Shown: positions 1 to 8,519 of the stretch, in pieces
Layout of the letters: every line of letters starts with the position of its first letter
How positions within the stretch are numbered: the first letter of the stretch is position 1
NCBI GenBank assembly: GCA_035934385.1
Contig: DASYXY010000008.1
Coordinates: forward strand, 1 to 64,000
Source: CF-118 sp035934385
Lineage (GTDB): Bacteria > Chloroflexota > Dormibacteria > Dormibacterales > Dormibacteraceae
Direction: 5' to 3'
Length of the DNA: 64,000 nucleotides
Position numbers and translations under genes: made by a program
The notes under the pieces: model-generated
The model's input: the letters and a program-made list of their open reading frames with translations, nothing else
What the model was told of the DNA's origin: nothing
Databases searched by the model: none

Positions 1-1526
1 ATGCGGCCGGTGGCGAAGATGACAGCGTCGGTTCCCTTGCGCACCTCTTCCCATCTGCCGACCGGCAGAGGCTCGGCGGGCAGGTCGGGCGTCGACGGAA
101 CCGGTCCGCGAGGGTAACGGATCGCGATCGGGCCGTCCGTACCCAGCGCTGTTTCGAGCAGCGCGCAGAGCTCAGTCGCGTCGGCCGGGGCGGCCACCTT
201 CAGGTTCGGGATCATCCTCAGATAGGAGAGGTCAAAGACGCCGTGGTGCGACGAGCCGTCGGGCCCCGTGACTCCCGCTCTGTCGATGACGAAGACGACC
301 GGGAGCTTGTGGAGCGCCACATCCATGATCGTCTGGTCGAACGCCCGCGCCAGAAACGTCGAGTAGATGCAGACCACCGGACGCATGCCGGCCATCGCTA
401 GGCCCGCAGCGAAGGTGACAGCGTGCTGCTCGCATATGCCCACGTCAAAGAAGCGGTCGGGAAATTCCCTGGCGAAGTTGAGGAGCCCGGTCGAGGACGC
501 CATCGCAGCCGTGATCGCGCAGACGTCGGGGTGAGTCGTCGCCGCAGCCAGAAGCGCGTCCCCAAAAACGTCCGTGTAGGTCACCTCGGTGCGCAGGGGC
601 CGTCCGGTCAGCGGCTCGAAAGCGCTGACCCCGTGCAGCTTGTCGATCTCGTCCTCCACGGCAGGTCCGTAGCCGTGTCCCTTCTCGGTCACGACGTGCA
701 CCACCACCGGCTCGCGCAGGCGTGATGCTCGCCGCAGCACCTCTTCGAGCGCTGCTTCGTCATGGCCGTCGACGAGGCCCGCGTACTTGATGCCAAGGCT
801 TTCGAAAACCGTTGAAGGCTGCAGCAGCTGCTTCAGGCCTTCCTTCACGCGATAAGCGGCTTGATCGGCGGTGGAGCCGACGAGGGGAAGGTCGCGCAGC
901 AAGCGCGAGATGTCGTCCTTGATGCTCTCGTACCGGGGATCCACGCGAAGCTGCGACAGGTGCCGGGCCAGTCCGCCGACCGTCGGTGCGTAAGAGCGGC
1001 CGTTGTCGTTGATGACGATGATCAGGTTGGGCGGCTGTAGGTGGGCGATCTGGTTCAGCGCCTCGTAAGCCATCCCGCCCGTCAGCGCGCCGTCGCCTAT
1101 TACGGCGATCACGAATCCTGGCTCGCGCCGGCGCAGCCGCGCCTCGGCGAGGCCGAGCGCATAGCTCAGCGAGGTCGAGGCATGGCTGTTCTCGATCACG
1201 TCGTGATTCGACTCGCGCCGCGACGGATATCCCGACAGTCCGCCCTGCTGTCGGAGCGTCGAGAAGTCCGCTGTGCGGCCCGTCACCATTTTGTGCACGT
1301 ACGCCTGGTGGCCTGTGTCCCAGACGATCGCGTCCTTCGGCGACTCGAACACGCGATGCAGCGCGAACGTGAGCTCCACGACTCCCAGGTTCGGCGACAG
1401 GTGACCGCCGGTCTTCGCTATGTGCTCGACCAGAAACGCGCGCACCTCAGCGGCAAGCTGAGTGAGCTGCTGCTGGTTCAGTCGCTTCAGATCTGAAGGC
1501 GAGTTGATGTCGGCCAGCAAGGCCAT
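1..1526 (-). CDS. dxs: 1-deoxy-D-xylulose-5-phosphate synthase, 3' end beyond window
   Basis: This thiamine-diphosphate enzyme condenses pyruvate and glyceraldehyde-3-phosphate to DXP, the first step of the MEP isoprenoid pathway. About 508 residues are visible. The ATG lies at 1526 and the frame stays open off the window edge, so roughly the last 110-120 residues of a usual 620-640 are missing. The N-terminus reads MALLADINSPSDLK. TGGHLSPNLG lies near residue 38, the ThDP motif GDGALTGG...EALN...NDN at about 145-175, and the transketolase-type catalytic glutamate in ICEQHAVTFAAGLA near 363. The LutB-LutA fusion gene ends six bases upstream of the start on the same strand, so the two may be co-transcribed. 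The identification is secure. Confidence 0.96.
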   Translation of the reverse strand, partial: MALLADINSPSDLKRLNQQQLTQLAAEVRAFLVEHIAKTGGHLSPNLGVVELTFALHRVFESPKDAIVWDTGHQAYVHKMVTGRTADFSTLRQQGGLSGYPSRRESNHDVIENSHASTSLSYALGLAEARLRRREPGFVIAVIGDGALTGGMAYEALNQIAHLQPPNLIIVINDNGRSYAPTVGGLARHLSQLRVDPRYESIKDDISRLLRDLPLVGSTADQAAYRVKEGLKQLLQPSTVFESLGIKYAGLVDGHDEAALEEVLRRASRLREPVVVHVVTEKGHGYGPAVEDEIDKLHGVSAFEPLTGRPLRTEVTYTDVFGDALLAAATTHPDVCAITAAMASSTGLLNFAREFPDRFFDVGICEQHAVTFAAGLAMAGMRPVVCIYSTFLARAFDQTIMDVALHKLPVVFVIDRAGVTGPDGSSHHGVFDLSYLRMIPNLKVAAPADATELCALLETALGTDGPIAIRYPRGPVPSTPDLPAEPLPVGRWEEVRKGTDAVIFATGR

Positions 1527-1532
1527 GTGAGC

Positions 1533-3629
1533 TTAACGCGGAGGTACCGGCCGGGGTTCCAGCCTTTCGGCAACGAGCTCGAGCACGTGGGCGATGCGCA
1601 GCTTCTGCCGGCGCACGCGCGCGTTAGCCGCGATGTGGACGAGGCATCCTGGGTTGTCGGACGCCACCACGGCGCAGCCGGTCTTCGCGATCGCGTCCAG
1701 CTTCCAGGCAGCCAGGCGCGCGGCCACAGCGGGCCACTCGAAGCTGAAGGTCCCGCCGAACCCGCAGCAGTTGGCGATGTCGGGGATCTCGACCACCTCA
1801 TACCCGGCCAGCTCCAAGAGGCGCCTCGGCTCCCGCTTGAGGCCTAGCTGGCGCAGGGACTGACACGAGTCGTGGTAGGCGACCCTTGGTCGGTCGGCCG
1901 GGGTGCGAACGAGCTCGGGCCGCTGCTCCAGCAGGTCGAGCGCGAAGCGGGTCGAATCGCGGAAGCGCGGAACCAGCTCAGAGGCGGCGCTGGCGCCCCA
2001 CTCGGCGGCATCGATCGTGAACGCGCCGAAGCAGGAGGCCGACGGGGTCACGATTGGCCCCTTCGAATCTCGAAGGCTTGCCGCCAGGGATGTATTCAAA
2101 TTGCAGGCGCCCGCGAAATCGCCGGCGTTGGCGGCGATCAAGCCGCAGCACCACTGACCCTTGGGAAAACCAACGTCGAAACCGGCGGCCGTGGCGATCC
2201 GCTCGAGCGCCAGCGCCGCTTCCGGCAGCGCCCGGTCGGCCATGCAGGAAGCGAAGATCGTCAGCGGCTCGCCCCGGCCGCGAGGCTGCGGAGCGCGGTC
2301 GCGATACGGCCGGCCCGCAAGCTTGGGCGCCCCGGCGACGGCACCGGTGAAAGGCGATGCCATCCTCAAAGCGCGGTCGGCCAGGTCCGGCCTTTCCCAC
2401 AGGCCTAGCAGGGCGCGCTTGCGCATCGACTTCCGGCCATGTCGCCGGTGCTCGAGGATCTGGCGCGGGAGCGGGATGTCGACCGGACACGCCTCCTGGC
2501 AGGCGTTGCATTGCGTGCACAGCGTGTTCGGCAGGTCGGCCTCGGCCAGGCCGTGATGGAACGGCGTCAGCACCAGCCCGATCGGGCCGTTGTAGATGTG
2601 CCCGAACTGGTGGCCGCCGACCGCCATGAAGGACGGGCATGCGTTCGAGCACGCGCCGCAGCGGATGCAGGTGAGTGCGTCGCGAAACGTCGGGTCGTCC
2701 CGCATGCGCTCGCGGCCGTTGTCGAGGATCACGCAGTGCATCTCGCCTGGGCCGTGGACGCCGATCGTCAGCGACTGCTCGATGTCCGCTGAGCGCGACG
2801 GTCCGGTGATCCAGTTGACGTAGCTGGTGATGCGCTGCCCGGTGCCGCTTCGCGTGAGCATGCGCAGCTGGGCGATCGCGTCCTCATAGGACGCGACCAG
2901 CTTGTCCATGCCGAACAGCGCGATGTGTACCGGAGGCAGCGTGACCGTGAGGTCCGCGTTGCCTTCGTTCGTGACCAGCACGACGGTGCCCGTCTCGGCG
3001 ATGGCCATGTTGGCGCCGCTGATGCCCACGACGGCCTCGATGAATTTCTGCCTGAGCGACTCGCGGGCGTGGTGCTGGATCGCTTCGACCGTGGGCTCGG
3101 TGCCGAAGACTCGCGCCGCGTCCTCTTTGGTGAGGTGGATGGCCGGCGCGATGATGTGCGAGGGTCGCGTGCCTGTGAGCTGCACCATGCGCTCGCCCAG
3201 GTCGGTCTCGACGACCTCCATGCCGAGCGATTCGAGATATGGATTGAGCTCGATCTCCTCTGAAGCCATCGACTTGACCTTGGTCACGACCGGCCGCGCA
3301 CCCGCGCCGCGCGAGTGCGCGGCGGCCGCGTCCCGGCAGATCTGGCCGATGATTTCGCGCGCCTCGGCCGCATCGGCCGCGAAGTGCACCTGTCCCCCGA
3401 CGGCCTCGAGCCGCTCTGCAAACTCTCGCGCCAGCTCGGGCAGTCGATCGAGGTTGGCGCGCCGTCGCTGCTTCAAGTCTTCGCGGCCCTTGTTGAAATC
3501 GAAGTCCGCAAAGCCCGCGTCGCGGCGCGCACGAATCCCGGTCATCGCCGACGTCAGCGCGCGCTGAAGGTTCTCGTCGTTGAGCGCCCGGCGCACGCGC
3601 CCGCCGAAGTGGAGCCTGCTCTCAGGCAC
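1533..3629 (-). CDS. LutB-LutA-type fusion: LUD domain iron-sulfur protein with CCG domains
   Basis: A 698-residue protein. Residues 1-310 match the LutB/YkgF LUD domain, with the phrases VKSMASEEIELN, ETDLGE and PSHIIAPAIH. Two ferredoxin-type clusters follow: CIRCGACSNACP near 320 and CTQCNACQEACP near 375. The C-terminal part carries two CCG (LutA/GlpC-type) cysteine domains, with WCCG near 495 and SCQSL...NCCGFGG at about 588-622. In Bacillus LutA, LutB and LutC are separate subunits of an L-lactate-oxidising complex. Here B and A are one chain in B-then-A order, and no LutC or lactate permease is visible. The substrate is therefore inferred; another 2-hydroxyacid is possible. The start overlaps the end of the upstream YyaL-like gene by 8 bases, indicating an operon. 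Confidence 0.88.
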   Translation of the reverse strand: MPESRLHFGGRVRRALNDENLQRALTSAMTGIRARRDAGFADFDFNKGREDLKQRRRANLDRLPELAREFAERLEAVGGQVHFAADAAEAREIIGQICRDAAAAHSRGAGARPVVTKVKSMASEEIELNPYLESLGMEVVETDLGERMVQLTGTRPSHIIAPAIHLTKEDAARVFGTEPTVEAIQHHARESLRQKFIEAVVGISGANMAIAETGTVVLVTNEGNADLTVTLPPVHIALFGMDKLVASYEDAIAQLRMLTRSGTGQRITSYVNWITGPSRSADIEQSLTIGVHGPGEMHCVILDNGRERMRDDPTFRDALTCIRCGACSNACPSFMAVGGHQFGHIYNGPIGLVLTPFHHGLAEADLPNTLCTQCNACQEACPVDIPLPRQILEHRRHGRKSMRKRALLGLWERPDLADRALRMASPFTGAVAGAPKLAGRPYRDRAPQPRGRGEPLTIFASCMADRALPEAALALERIATAAGFDVGFPKGQWCCGLIAANAGDFAGACNLNTSLAASLRDSKGPIVTPSASCFGAFTIDAAEWGASAASELVPRFRDSTRFALDLLEQRPELVRTPADRPRVAYHDSCQSLRQLGLKREPRRLLELAGYEVVEIPDIANCCGFGGTFSFEWPAVAARLAAWKLDAIAKTGCAVVASDNPGCLVHIAANARVRRQKLRIAHVLELVAERLEPRPVPPR

Positions 3630-5322
3630 TAGACGCTTGCGCGGTCGCTTTCTGGATCGATTCAGCCAATTCGGCGGCGGTGCTCACCGGCGCCAAGCAT
3701 ATGGTCCCGGCGCAGACCACAGCCGTGTCACCGCCGCTCGGCTCGATCACCACGTAAGGGTGCGAGACCACCGCTGCCCGAGCCAGCTCCTCGCTGCCGG
3801 TCGTGACCTTCAGCGGGATGCGCAGTCGGTCCAGGGCTCGCGCGAACACCGCGGCCATCAATCCGTACTGCCGGGGGAGTGACGCCACCGATTCGAGCGC
3901 GCGGCGCGCGCGTCCAGCGTGCACCTGATCTGGGTCCCCGAGCAGGGCCTCCAGCTCGCTCAGCGCGATCGCGGCGATGGAGTTCTCGACGAGCGGCTTC
4001 ACAGGGTCGACGAGCCGGCCAAGCTCGTCACCGCGCGACCGGTCGAAGTAGCCGCCAAGCTCCTTGTCGCCGTAACGCTCCTCGAGGAGGTCGGAGAGCT
4101 CGCGAGCAATGGCCAGCCACCTGTCGCCGAGGCCCGATTGGAATGCCCTGACCGCGGCGAGGAGGCCCCATACCTGGTCACCCAGCTGCCCGCCGATCCC
4201 CTCGGAATGCAGGAGCCCTCCAGCGGGCGTGTAGCGATCCGCAAAAAGGCGTTCCAGCGCCTGGGCGGCATGGGCGCGCAGCTCCGGAACCGAGTGACGC
4301 CGCGCAGCTTCGAGATAGGCAACCACGAGCGCCGCATTCCAGGCGGAGTACACGCGGCGATCGACGTAAGCGGGCTGCTCGCGGGCGCGGCCGCCGGCGT
4401 CGAGCGCGTAGTAGTGCTCGTCGGCGTCCTGGCTGCCTGCGTACAGGCCCGTGTCGCTGTCGCGAAGCACGCGGTCGAGGTAGCCGGTGGTCGTGGCGAG
4501 GACTCCCGTCATGCCGGCCAGCGAGAGCGAACCCACGAGGCCGGCATGGTCCTCGAGCATCTTCTCGAAATGCGGCACGCTCCAGTCCTGCGTCGTCGAG
4601 TAGCGGAAGAAGCCGCCCCCGACGTGGTCGTATGTCCCGCCGCTCGCCATCCGCTCGAGCGTGTGCACCGCCATCTGCCGCAGTTCCTGATCGCCCCTCA
4701 GCTGCGCCTGCTCCAGCAGCAGCAGGATGGCGTCGGTCTGCGGAAACTTCGGCGCCGTCCCGAACCCGCCGTACTCCGGGTCGTAAGCGCTCCGCACGGC
4801 GTTGAGGATCGCGTCGACCAGGGAGGCGTCCAGCTCGCCCGCGCTGCGTGCTGCGATCCCACCCGACCTCTTGCGGCTTTCGAGCACCTTGCTGGCGATC
4901 TCCGGACGGTTGGTCCTGTAGTAGGACGCGACTCGTCGCAGCGCGCCCGCCATCTGCTCCGGCGGCAGATAAGTCGCGCCCGTGAGGATGTCGCCCGACG
5001 AGGTCAGAAACGCGGTCGTCGGCCAGCCGCCCATGTTGTAGCGCTGGTTGATGTCGGGGCGGACGTCGTTGTCCACGCGGACGGGCACGTACTCGTTCCT
5101 GATGAGCTCGATAACGCCAGGATTGGAGTACGAGGTCTCGTCCATGACGTGGCACCAGTGACACCACACGGCCGAGATGGAGAGCAGGATGGGCCGGTCG
5201 GTCCGCCTGGCCTCTTCAAACGCCGCCTCCGACCACGGTCGCCAGCCGATCTCCGCGGCGCGATTGGGGCGCGGCGAAAAATGAAATTCCGAAGCCTCGG
5301 GAGCGCTTTCGGCGTCAGCCAC
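3622..5322 (-). CDS. YyaL/DUF255-type thioredoxin-domain protein
   Basis: A 566-residue protein with an N-terminal thioredoxin-like domain (DUF255) whose CxxC lies in VWCHWCHVMDETSY (C54, C57). The VPVRVDNDVRPD and GGWPTTAFLT segments follow, then an (alpha/alpha)6-type barrel containing HFEKMLEDHAGLV. This is the bacterial relative of human SPATA20; its biochemical role is not settled. The family usually runs about 650-700 residues, so this copy is short: the usual linker and acidic motif in the middle of the barrel appear reduced. GTG start; a TACACT -10-like hexamer lies six bases upstream, suggesting a leaderless transcript. It is divergent from the M20 peptidase and overlaps the downstream LutB-LutA gene. 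Confidence 0.85.
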   Translation of the reverse strand: MADAESAPEASEFHFSPRPNRAAEIGWRPWSEAAFEEARRTDRPILLSISAVWCHWCHVMDETSYSNPGVIELIRNEYVPVRVDNDVRPDINQRYNMGGWPTTAFLTSSGDILTGATYLPPEQMAGALRRVASYYRTNRPEIASKVLESRKRSGGIAARSAGELDASLVDAILNAVRSAYDPEYGGFGTAPKFPQTDAILLLLEQAQLRGDQELRQMAVHTLERMASGGTYDHVGGGFFRYSTTQDWSVPHFEKMLEDHAGLVGSLSLAGMTGVLATTTGYLDRVLRDSDTGLYAGSQDADEHYYALDAGGRAREQPAYVDRRVYSAWNAALVVAYLEAARRHSVPELRAHAAQALERLFADRYTPAGGLLHSEGIGGQLGDQVWGLLAAVRAFQSGLGDRWLAIARELSDLLEERYGDKELGGYFDRSRGDELGRLVDPVKPLVENSIAAIALSELEALLGDPDQVHAGRARRALESVASLPRQYGLMAAVFARALDRLRIPLKVTTGSEELARAAVVSHPYVVIEPSGGDTAVVCAGTICLAPVSTAAELAESIQKATAQASSA

Positions 5323-5345
5323 ACGCCCAGTGTAAGAATGGCGCT
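5323..5345. promoter_or_regulatory. divergent leaderless promoter pair (candidate)
   Basis: Only 23 bases separate two divergent GTG starts. On the minus strand TACACT ends six bases before the YyaL-like GTG. On the plus strand AAGAAT (5334-5339) ends six bases before the peptidase GTG. Neither gene has a Shine-Dalgarno sequence. The spacing of both -10 candidates would place transcription starts at the start codons. This is inferred from spacing alone, and clear -35 boxes are not evident. Confidence 0.4.
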
Positions 5346-6701
5346 GTGATATCCACCAGCGCGGTCGACACCTACATCCAGAGCAACTCGCGCCGTTTTG
5401 TCGATGACCTGAAAGAGCTCTGCAGCTTTCCGAGCGTCTCCAACCACGGCCTCGACGCCGTCAGGCCGGCCAGAGACTGGATCGCGAACCGCCTGTCCCA
5501 ATTCACCGACCGCGTCGAAACGCTTGACGCGGGCGGCATGCCCGCCCTGTACGCCGAGGTGAAAGGGAGCGGCCGCCGCAAACTCCTCCTGTACGAGCAC
5601 TACGACGTGCAGCCGGTCGACCCCATCGACCAGTGGGAGGCGGACCCGTTCAAGGCCGTCGAGAAGGATGGCAAGCTCGTGGCTCGGGGTGTCGCCGACG
5701 ACAAGGCGGACGTCATGGCGCGAATTCACGCCCTGGAGGTGCTCAAGCAGCTCGGCGAGATCCCCGTGACGCTCCGTTTCCTGGTCGAGGGCGAGGAGGA
5801 GATCGGCTCCAAGACCTTCGAGAAGATCGCGCACATGCACGCCGACAAGCTCAAAGCCGACGGCTGCCTCTGGGAGTCGGGCGGCTTCGACAGCGCCAAC
5901 CGGCCGACGATCTTCTTCGGCGTCAGGGGCCTGGTCTATGTCCAGTTGCGGGTCAGCCTGCTGGCGTTCGACCAGCACTCTGGGACCGCGAGCCTGTATC
6001 CGTCAGCCGCTATGTATCTGATCAGCGCGCTGGCGAGCCTCCGCGACCAGGACATGAACATCAAGATCCAGGGCTTCTACGACGACGTCGTTCCGCCGAC
6101 CGAAGCCGACCGGAAGATGCTGGCGAAGATCGATCCGGAGGTCGACGATCGCAAGCGTCTCATCGGTTTCGACGAGATGATCCGCAACCCGGCAGCAGAC
6201 AAGGTCATAGAGCAGCTGCTGTTCACGCCGACATGCAACATCGCCGGCGTAACGACCGGCTACCAGGGCCCCGGATCCAAGACCGTGCTGCCCGCCGAGG
6301 CGACGGCCAAGCTCGACTTCCGGCTCATCCCCAACCAGGACCCGTCGGACATCCTCAACAAGCTGCGACGGCACCTCGACGGGCACGGCTTCGAGAAGGT
6401 CGAGATCCTGTGGTCCGACGGCGAGAAGCCGGTGCGTTCAGACCCCAACTCGGAAATCGGCAAGGTGATGATCGAAAGCGTCCGCGAGCTGCACAGTGAG
6501 CCAGTCGTCTGGCCCTTCATGCAGGCCACCGGGCCCATGCACCCGGTGGTGGCCGACCTCGGAATCCCGACTGTGATGCCCGTCGGCGTGGGCCGGCCCG
6601 AGAACCGGATCCACGCGCCGAACGAGAACATCAGAATCGACGACTACCTGAACGCGATCCGGCTCATGTGCCGGGTGTGGGAGAGGTTCGGCGCGGCCTG
6701 A
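5346..6701 (+). CDS. M20-family metallopeptidase (dipeptidase-like)
   Basis: A 451-residue zinc peptidase of the M20/ArgE/DapE family, cytoplasmic with no signal peptide. Metal-binding and catalytic segments are visible: YEHYDVQP (H85, D87; the family usually has GHYDVVP), RGVADDKADVMA with the bridging aspartate near 119, and LVEGEEEIGS with the catalytic and metal-binding glutamates at 151-152. The C-terminal histidine region is RPENRIHAPNENI. The length and the QWEADPF segment suit broad-specificity dipeptidases rather than DapE, which is an inference. GTG start with no ribosome binding site. The stop overlaps the ATG of the ferredoxin (TGATG), so the two are likely co-translated. Confidence 0.9.
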   Translation: MISTSAVDTYIQSNSRRFVDDLKELCSFPSVSNHGLDAVRPARDWIANRLSQFTDRVETLDAGGMPALYAEVKGSGRRKLLLYEHYDVQPVDPIDQWEADPFKAVEKDGKLVARGVADDKADVMARIHALEVLKQLGEIPVTLRFLVEGEEEIGSKTFEKIAHMHADKLKADGCLWESGGFDSANRPTIFFGVRGLVYVQLRVSLLAFDQHSGTASLYPSAAMYLISALASLRDQDMNIKIQGFYDDVVPPTEADRKMLAKIDPEVDDRKRLIGFDEMIRNPAADKVIEQLLFTPTCNIAGVTTGYQGPGSKTVLPAEATAKLDFRLIPNQDPSDILNKLRRHLDGHGFEKVEILWSDGEKPVRSDPNSEIGKVMIESVRELHSEPVVWPFMQATGPMHPVVADLGIPTVMPVGVGRPENRIHAPNENIRIDDYLNAIRLMCRVWERFGAA

Positions 6702-6988
6702 TGGAGAAGATCCGGGACAAGCTCTTCACGGTCAAGTACGTCGAGGACACCGGCCACCCGCACATCGAGGTCGTCGACCAGGCAGTGTGCGCGACGAAGT
6801 GCAAGGGCAAGTACTGCAACCACTTCTGCCCGGCCGGAGTGTACGAGTGGGACGAGGGGCAGCAGAAGAACCTCGTCAGCTTCGGTAACTGCATCGAGTG
6901 CGGCGCCTGTTCGATCGGTTGCCCGTTCGACAACATCACCTGCCACTCCCCGCGCGGGGGCTTCGGGGCGCAGTACCGGCTGGGCTGA
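6701..6988 (+). CDS. FixX-like 2[4Fe-4S] ferredoxin
   Basis: A 95-residue electron carrier. The ATG at 6701 shares its A with the stop codon of the M20 gene; a longer in-frame reading from 6668 is possible but less likely. Two cysteine quartets are present: C30, C34, C39, C43 and C64, C67, C70, C74, the second being CIECGACSIGCP. Layout and length match FixX-type ferredoxins that work with electron-transfer-flavoprotein quinone oxidoreductases. No fixA, fixB or fixC is in the window. The next gene, 46 bases on, is a thioredoxin-reductase-type flavoprotein, so its redox partner here is unknown. Confidence 0.87.
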   Translation: MEKIRDKLFTVKYVEDTGHPHIEVVDQAVCATKCKGKYCNHFCPAGVYEWDEGQQKNLVSFGNCIECGACSIGCPFDNITCHSPRGGFGAQYRLG

Positions 6989-7034
6989 GGGGTTAGGAAT
7001 ACAACCCGCTCCGGGCACAATTGAACCTGGAGCA

Positions 7035-7967
7035 GTGAGCGAGTACGACGTCATCATCGTCGGCGGAGGTCCGGCCGGCCTTGCCGCGGGCCTCTACACC
7101 GCCCGCATGGACCTGAAGGCGGTGCTGCTCGACCGCGGCCCACTCGGTGGGCAGCTGCTGAACACCGAGCTGATCGAAGACTACCCCGGCTTCGAGTCGA
7201 TCCTGGGCTCGGAGCTCGCCATGAAGATGGGCGATCACGCGCGCAAGTTCGGCCTCGAGATCCGCGACTTCGAGCCGGTGAAGGAGATCGACGTCGAGAA
7301 CGGCACCAAGGTGGTGAGGCTCGAGTCGGGTGAGGAGCTACGCGCGCCGGCCGTGATCATGGCCGCCGGCGGGCTGCCGCGCTACCTGGACGTGCCCGGC
7401 GAGAAGGACTTCTGGGGCCGAGGCGTCAGCTACTGCGCAGTGTGCGACGGTGCCTTCTTCAAAGGCGAGGAGCTGGCCGTTGTGGGCGGTGGCGACGCCG
7501 CCGTTGAGGAGGGCGACTTTCTTACGCGCTACGCCTCGAAGGTCTACATCATCCACAGGCGCAACGAGCTCCGGGCCCAGCCGATCCTCGTCGATCGCGC
7601 GCGGGCCAACCCGAAGATCGAGTTCATCCTCGACGCCGTCGTCAAGGACATCAAGGGCGACCAGAAGGTGCGCACGGTGAAATACGAGCACCGGGGCCAC
7701 GTCACCGAGCTTCCCGTCGGCGGCGTGTTCATCTTCGTCGGCTTCGTGCCCAACTCCACGCTGTTGAAGGTTCACGTCGACCATGACGAGGCGGGCTACA
7801 TCGTCACCGACCGCAACATGCAGACATCGGTCGACGGAATCTGGGCCGTGGGCGATGTGCGGTCGCAGCTGACCAAGCAGATCGCAACCGCCGCGGGCGA
7901 CGGCACGACCGCAGCTGTCGCGGCGTCTAACTACGTCACTGCGTTGAAGGACGCGGCCCGGGCCTAA
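7035..7967 (+). CDS. trxB: thioredoxin reductase (NADPH)
   Basis: A 310-residue low-molecular-weight thioredoxin reductase. The FAD-binding GGGPAG is at residues 10-15, the redox-active disulfide CAVC at 134-137, the NADPH-binding GGGDAAVEEG at 151-160 followed by HRRNELRAQ, and the C-terminal FAD motif WAVGDVR near 272. It passes electrons from NADPH to thioredoxin; no trxA lies beside it. GTG start with GGAG a few bases upstream, and a CACAAT -10-like hexamer at 7016-7021. Length and motifs are all normal. Ferredoxin-dependent reductases of the same fold exist and the neighbouring ferredoxin makes that worth considering, but the NADPH motif looks standard. Confidence 0.93.
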   Translation: MSEYDVIIVGGGPAGLAAGLYTARMDLKAVLLDRGPLGGQLLNTELIEDYPGFESILGSELAMKMGDHARKFGLEIRDFEPVKEIDVENGTKVVRLESGEELRAPAVIMAAGGLPRYLDVPGEKDFWGRGVSYCAVCDGAFFKGEELAVVGGGDAAVEEGDFLTRYASKVYIIHRRNELRAQPILVDRARANPKIEFILDAVVKDIKGDQKVRTVKYEHRGHVTELPVGGVFIFVGFVPNSTLLKVHVDHDEAGYIVTDRNMQTSVDGIWAVGDVRSQLTKQIATAAGDGTTAAVAASNYVTALKDAARA

Positions 7968-8042
7968 CGCCGACTGGACTCTGAGCGTCGGGGCCGTGTA
8001 CCCTACGGCCGCGACCGGTGTGGTGTTCGTAAGGGAGGAAGG

Positions 8043-8510
8043 TTGAGGGTCGCGCGCTATGTCGCGCGCCATTCGGTTCTATTTCTATTTCTGTTCCTCG
8101 CCCTTTCCCCGGCGACGGTCCTCGCATTCAACCCGCCGAACCCCGGCGGTCCGGGCAATCACCTGGGCGAGTACCTGCACAACCCGCACCTGCAGGGATC
8201 GCAATCGCAACCGCCACCTGGTGGCGGTAGCACTGGCGGAGGCGGCGGCGTCACCGACGCCCTTGCGATTCCGCAATCCGGAGGCGAAGGGCCGAACCTG
8301 GCCGCGCTGCCTGCGTTCCGATTCCAACCGCAAGGCTTCGCGATTCCGGCCCTGCAGTCGGCGTCGAGTGTCGGTGGCGACGCATGGTGGGTGGTGGTGC
8401 TTCTGGCCGCGTTCCTCGCCGCCAACGTGGTGCTCGCGGTCCTTTATGTCTCGCGTGCAGGGAACTTCGTCTACAGGCGCGTATTGCGCCTGGTGCCCTC
8501 CACCGCGTAG
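8043..8510 (+). CDS. secreted/membrane Gly-Pro-rich hypothetical protein
   Basis: 155 residues with no family I recognise. It has a signal peptide (residues 1 to about 29, hydrophobic FLFLFLAL followed by SPATVLAF), a low-complexity middle rich in Pro, Gly, Gln and Ser (GGGSTGGGGG), and one transmembrane helix near 112-134 followed by a short basic tail. Predicted topology is an exported middle held by the C-terminal helix. TTG start with a strong ribosome binding site (AGGGAGGAAGG). A papain-type peptidase starts nine bases after its stop, so the pair probably forms an operon; being a substrate or anchor for that peptidase is speculation. Confidence 0.65.
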   Translation: MRVARYVARHSVLFLFLFLALSPATVLAFNPPNPGGPGNHLGEYLHNPHLQGSQSQPPPGGGSTGGGGGVTDALAIPQSGGEGPNLAALPAFRFQPQGFAIPALQSASSVGGDAWWVVVLLAAFLAANVVLAVLYVSRAGNFVYRRVLRLVPSTA

Positions 8511-8519
8511 AAACTACCC

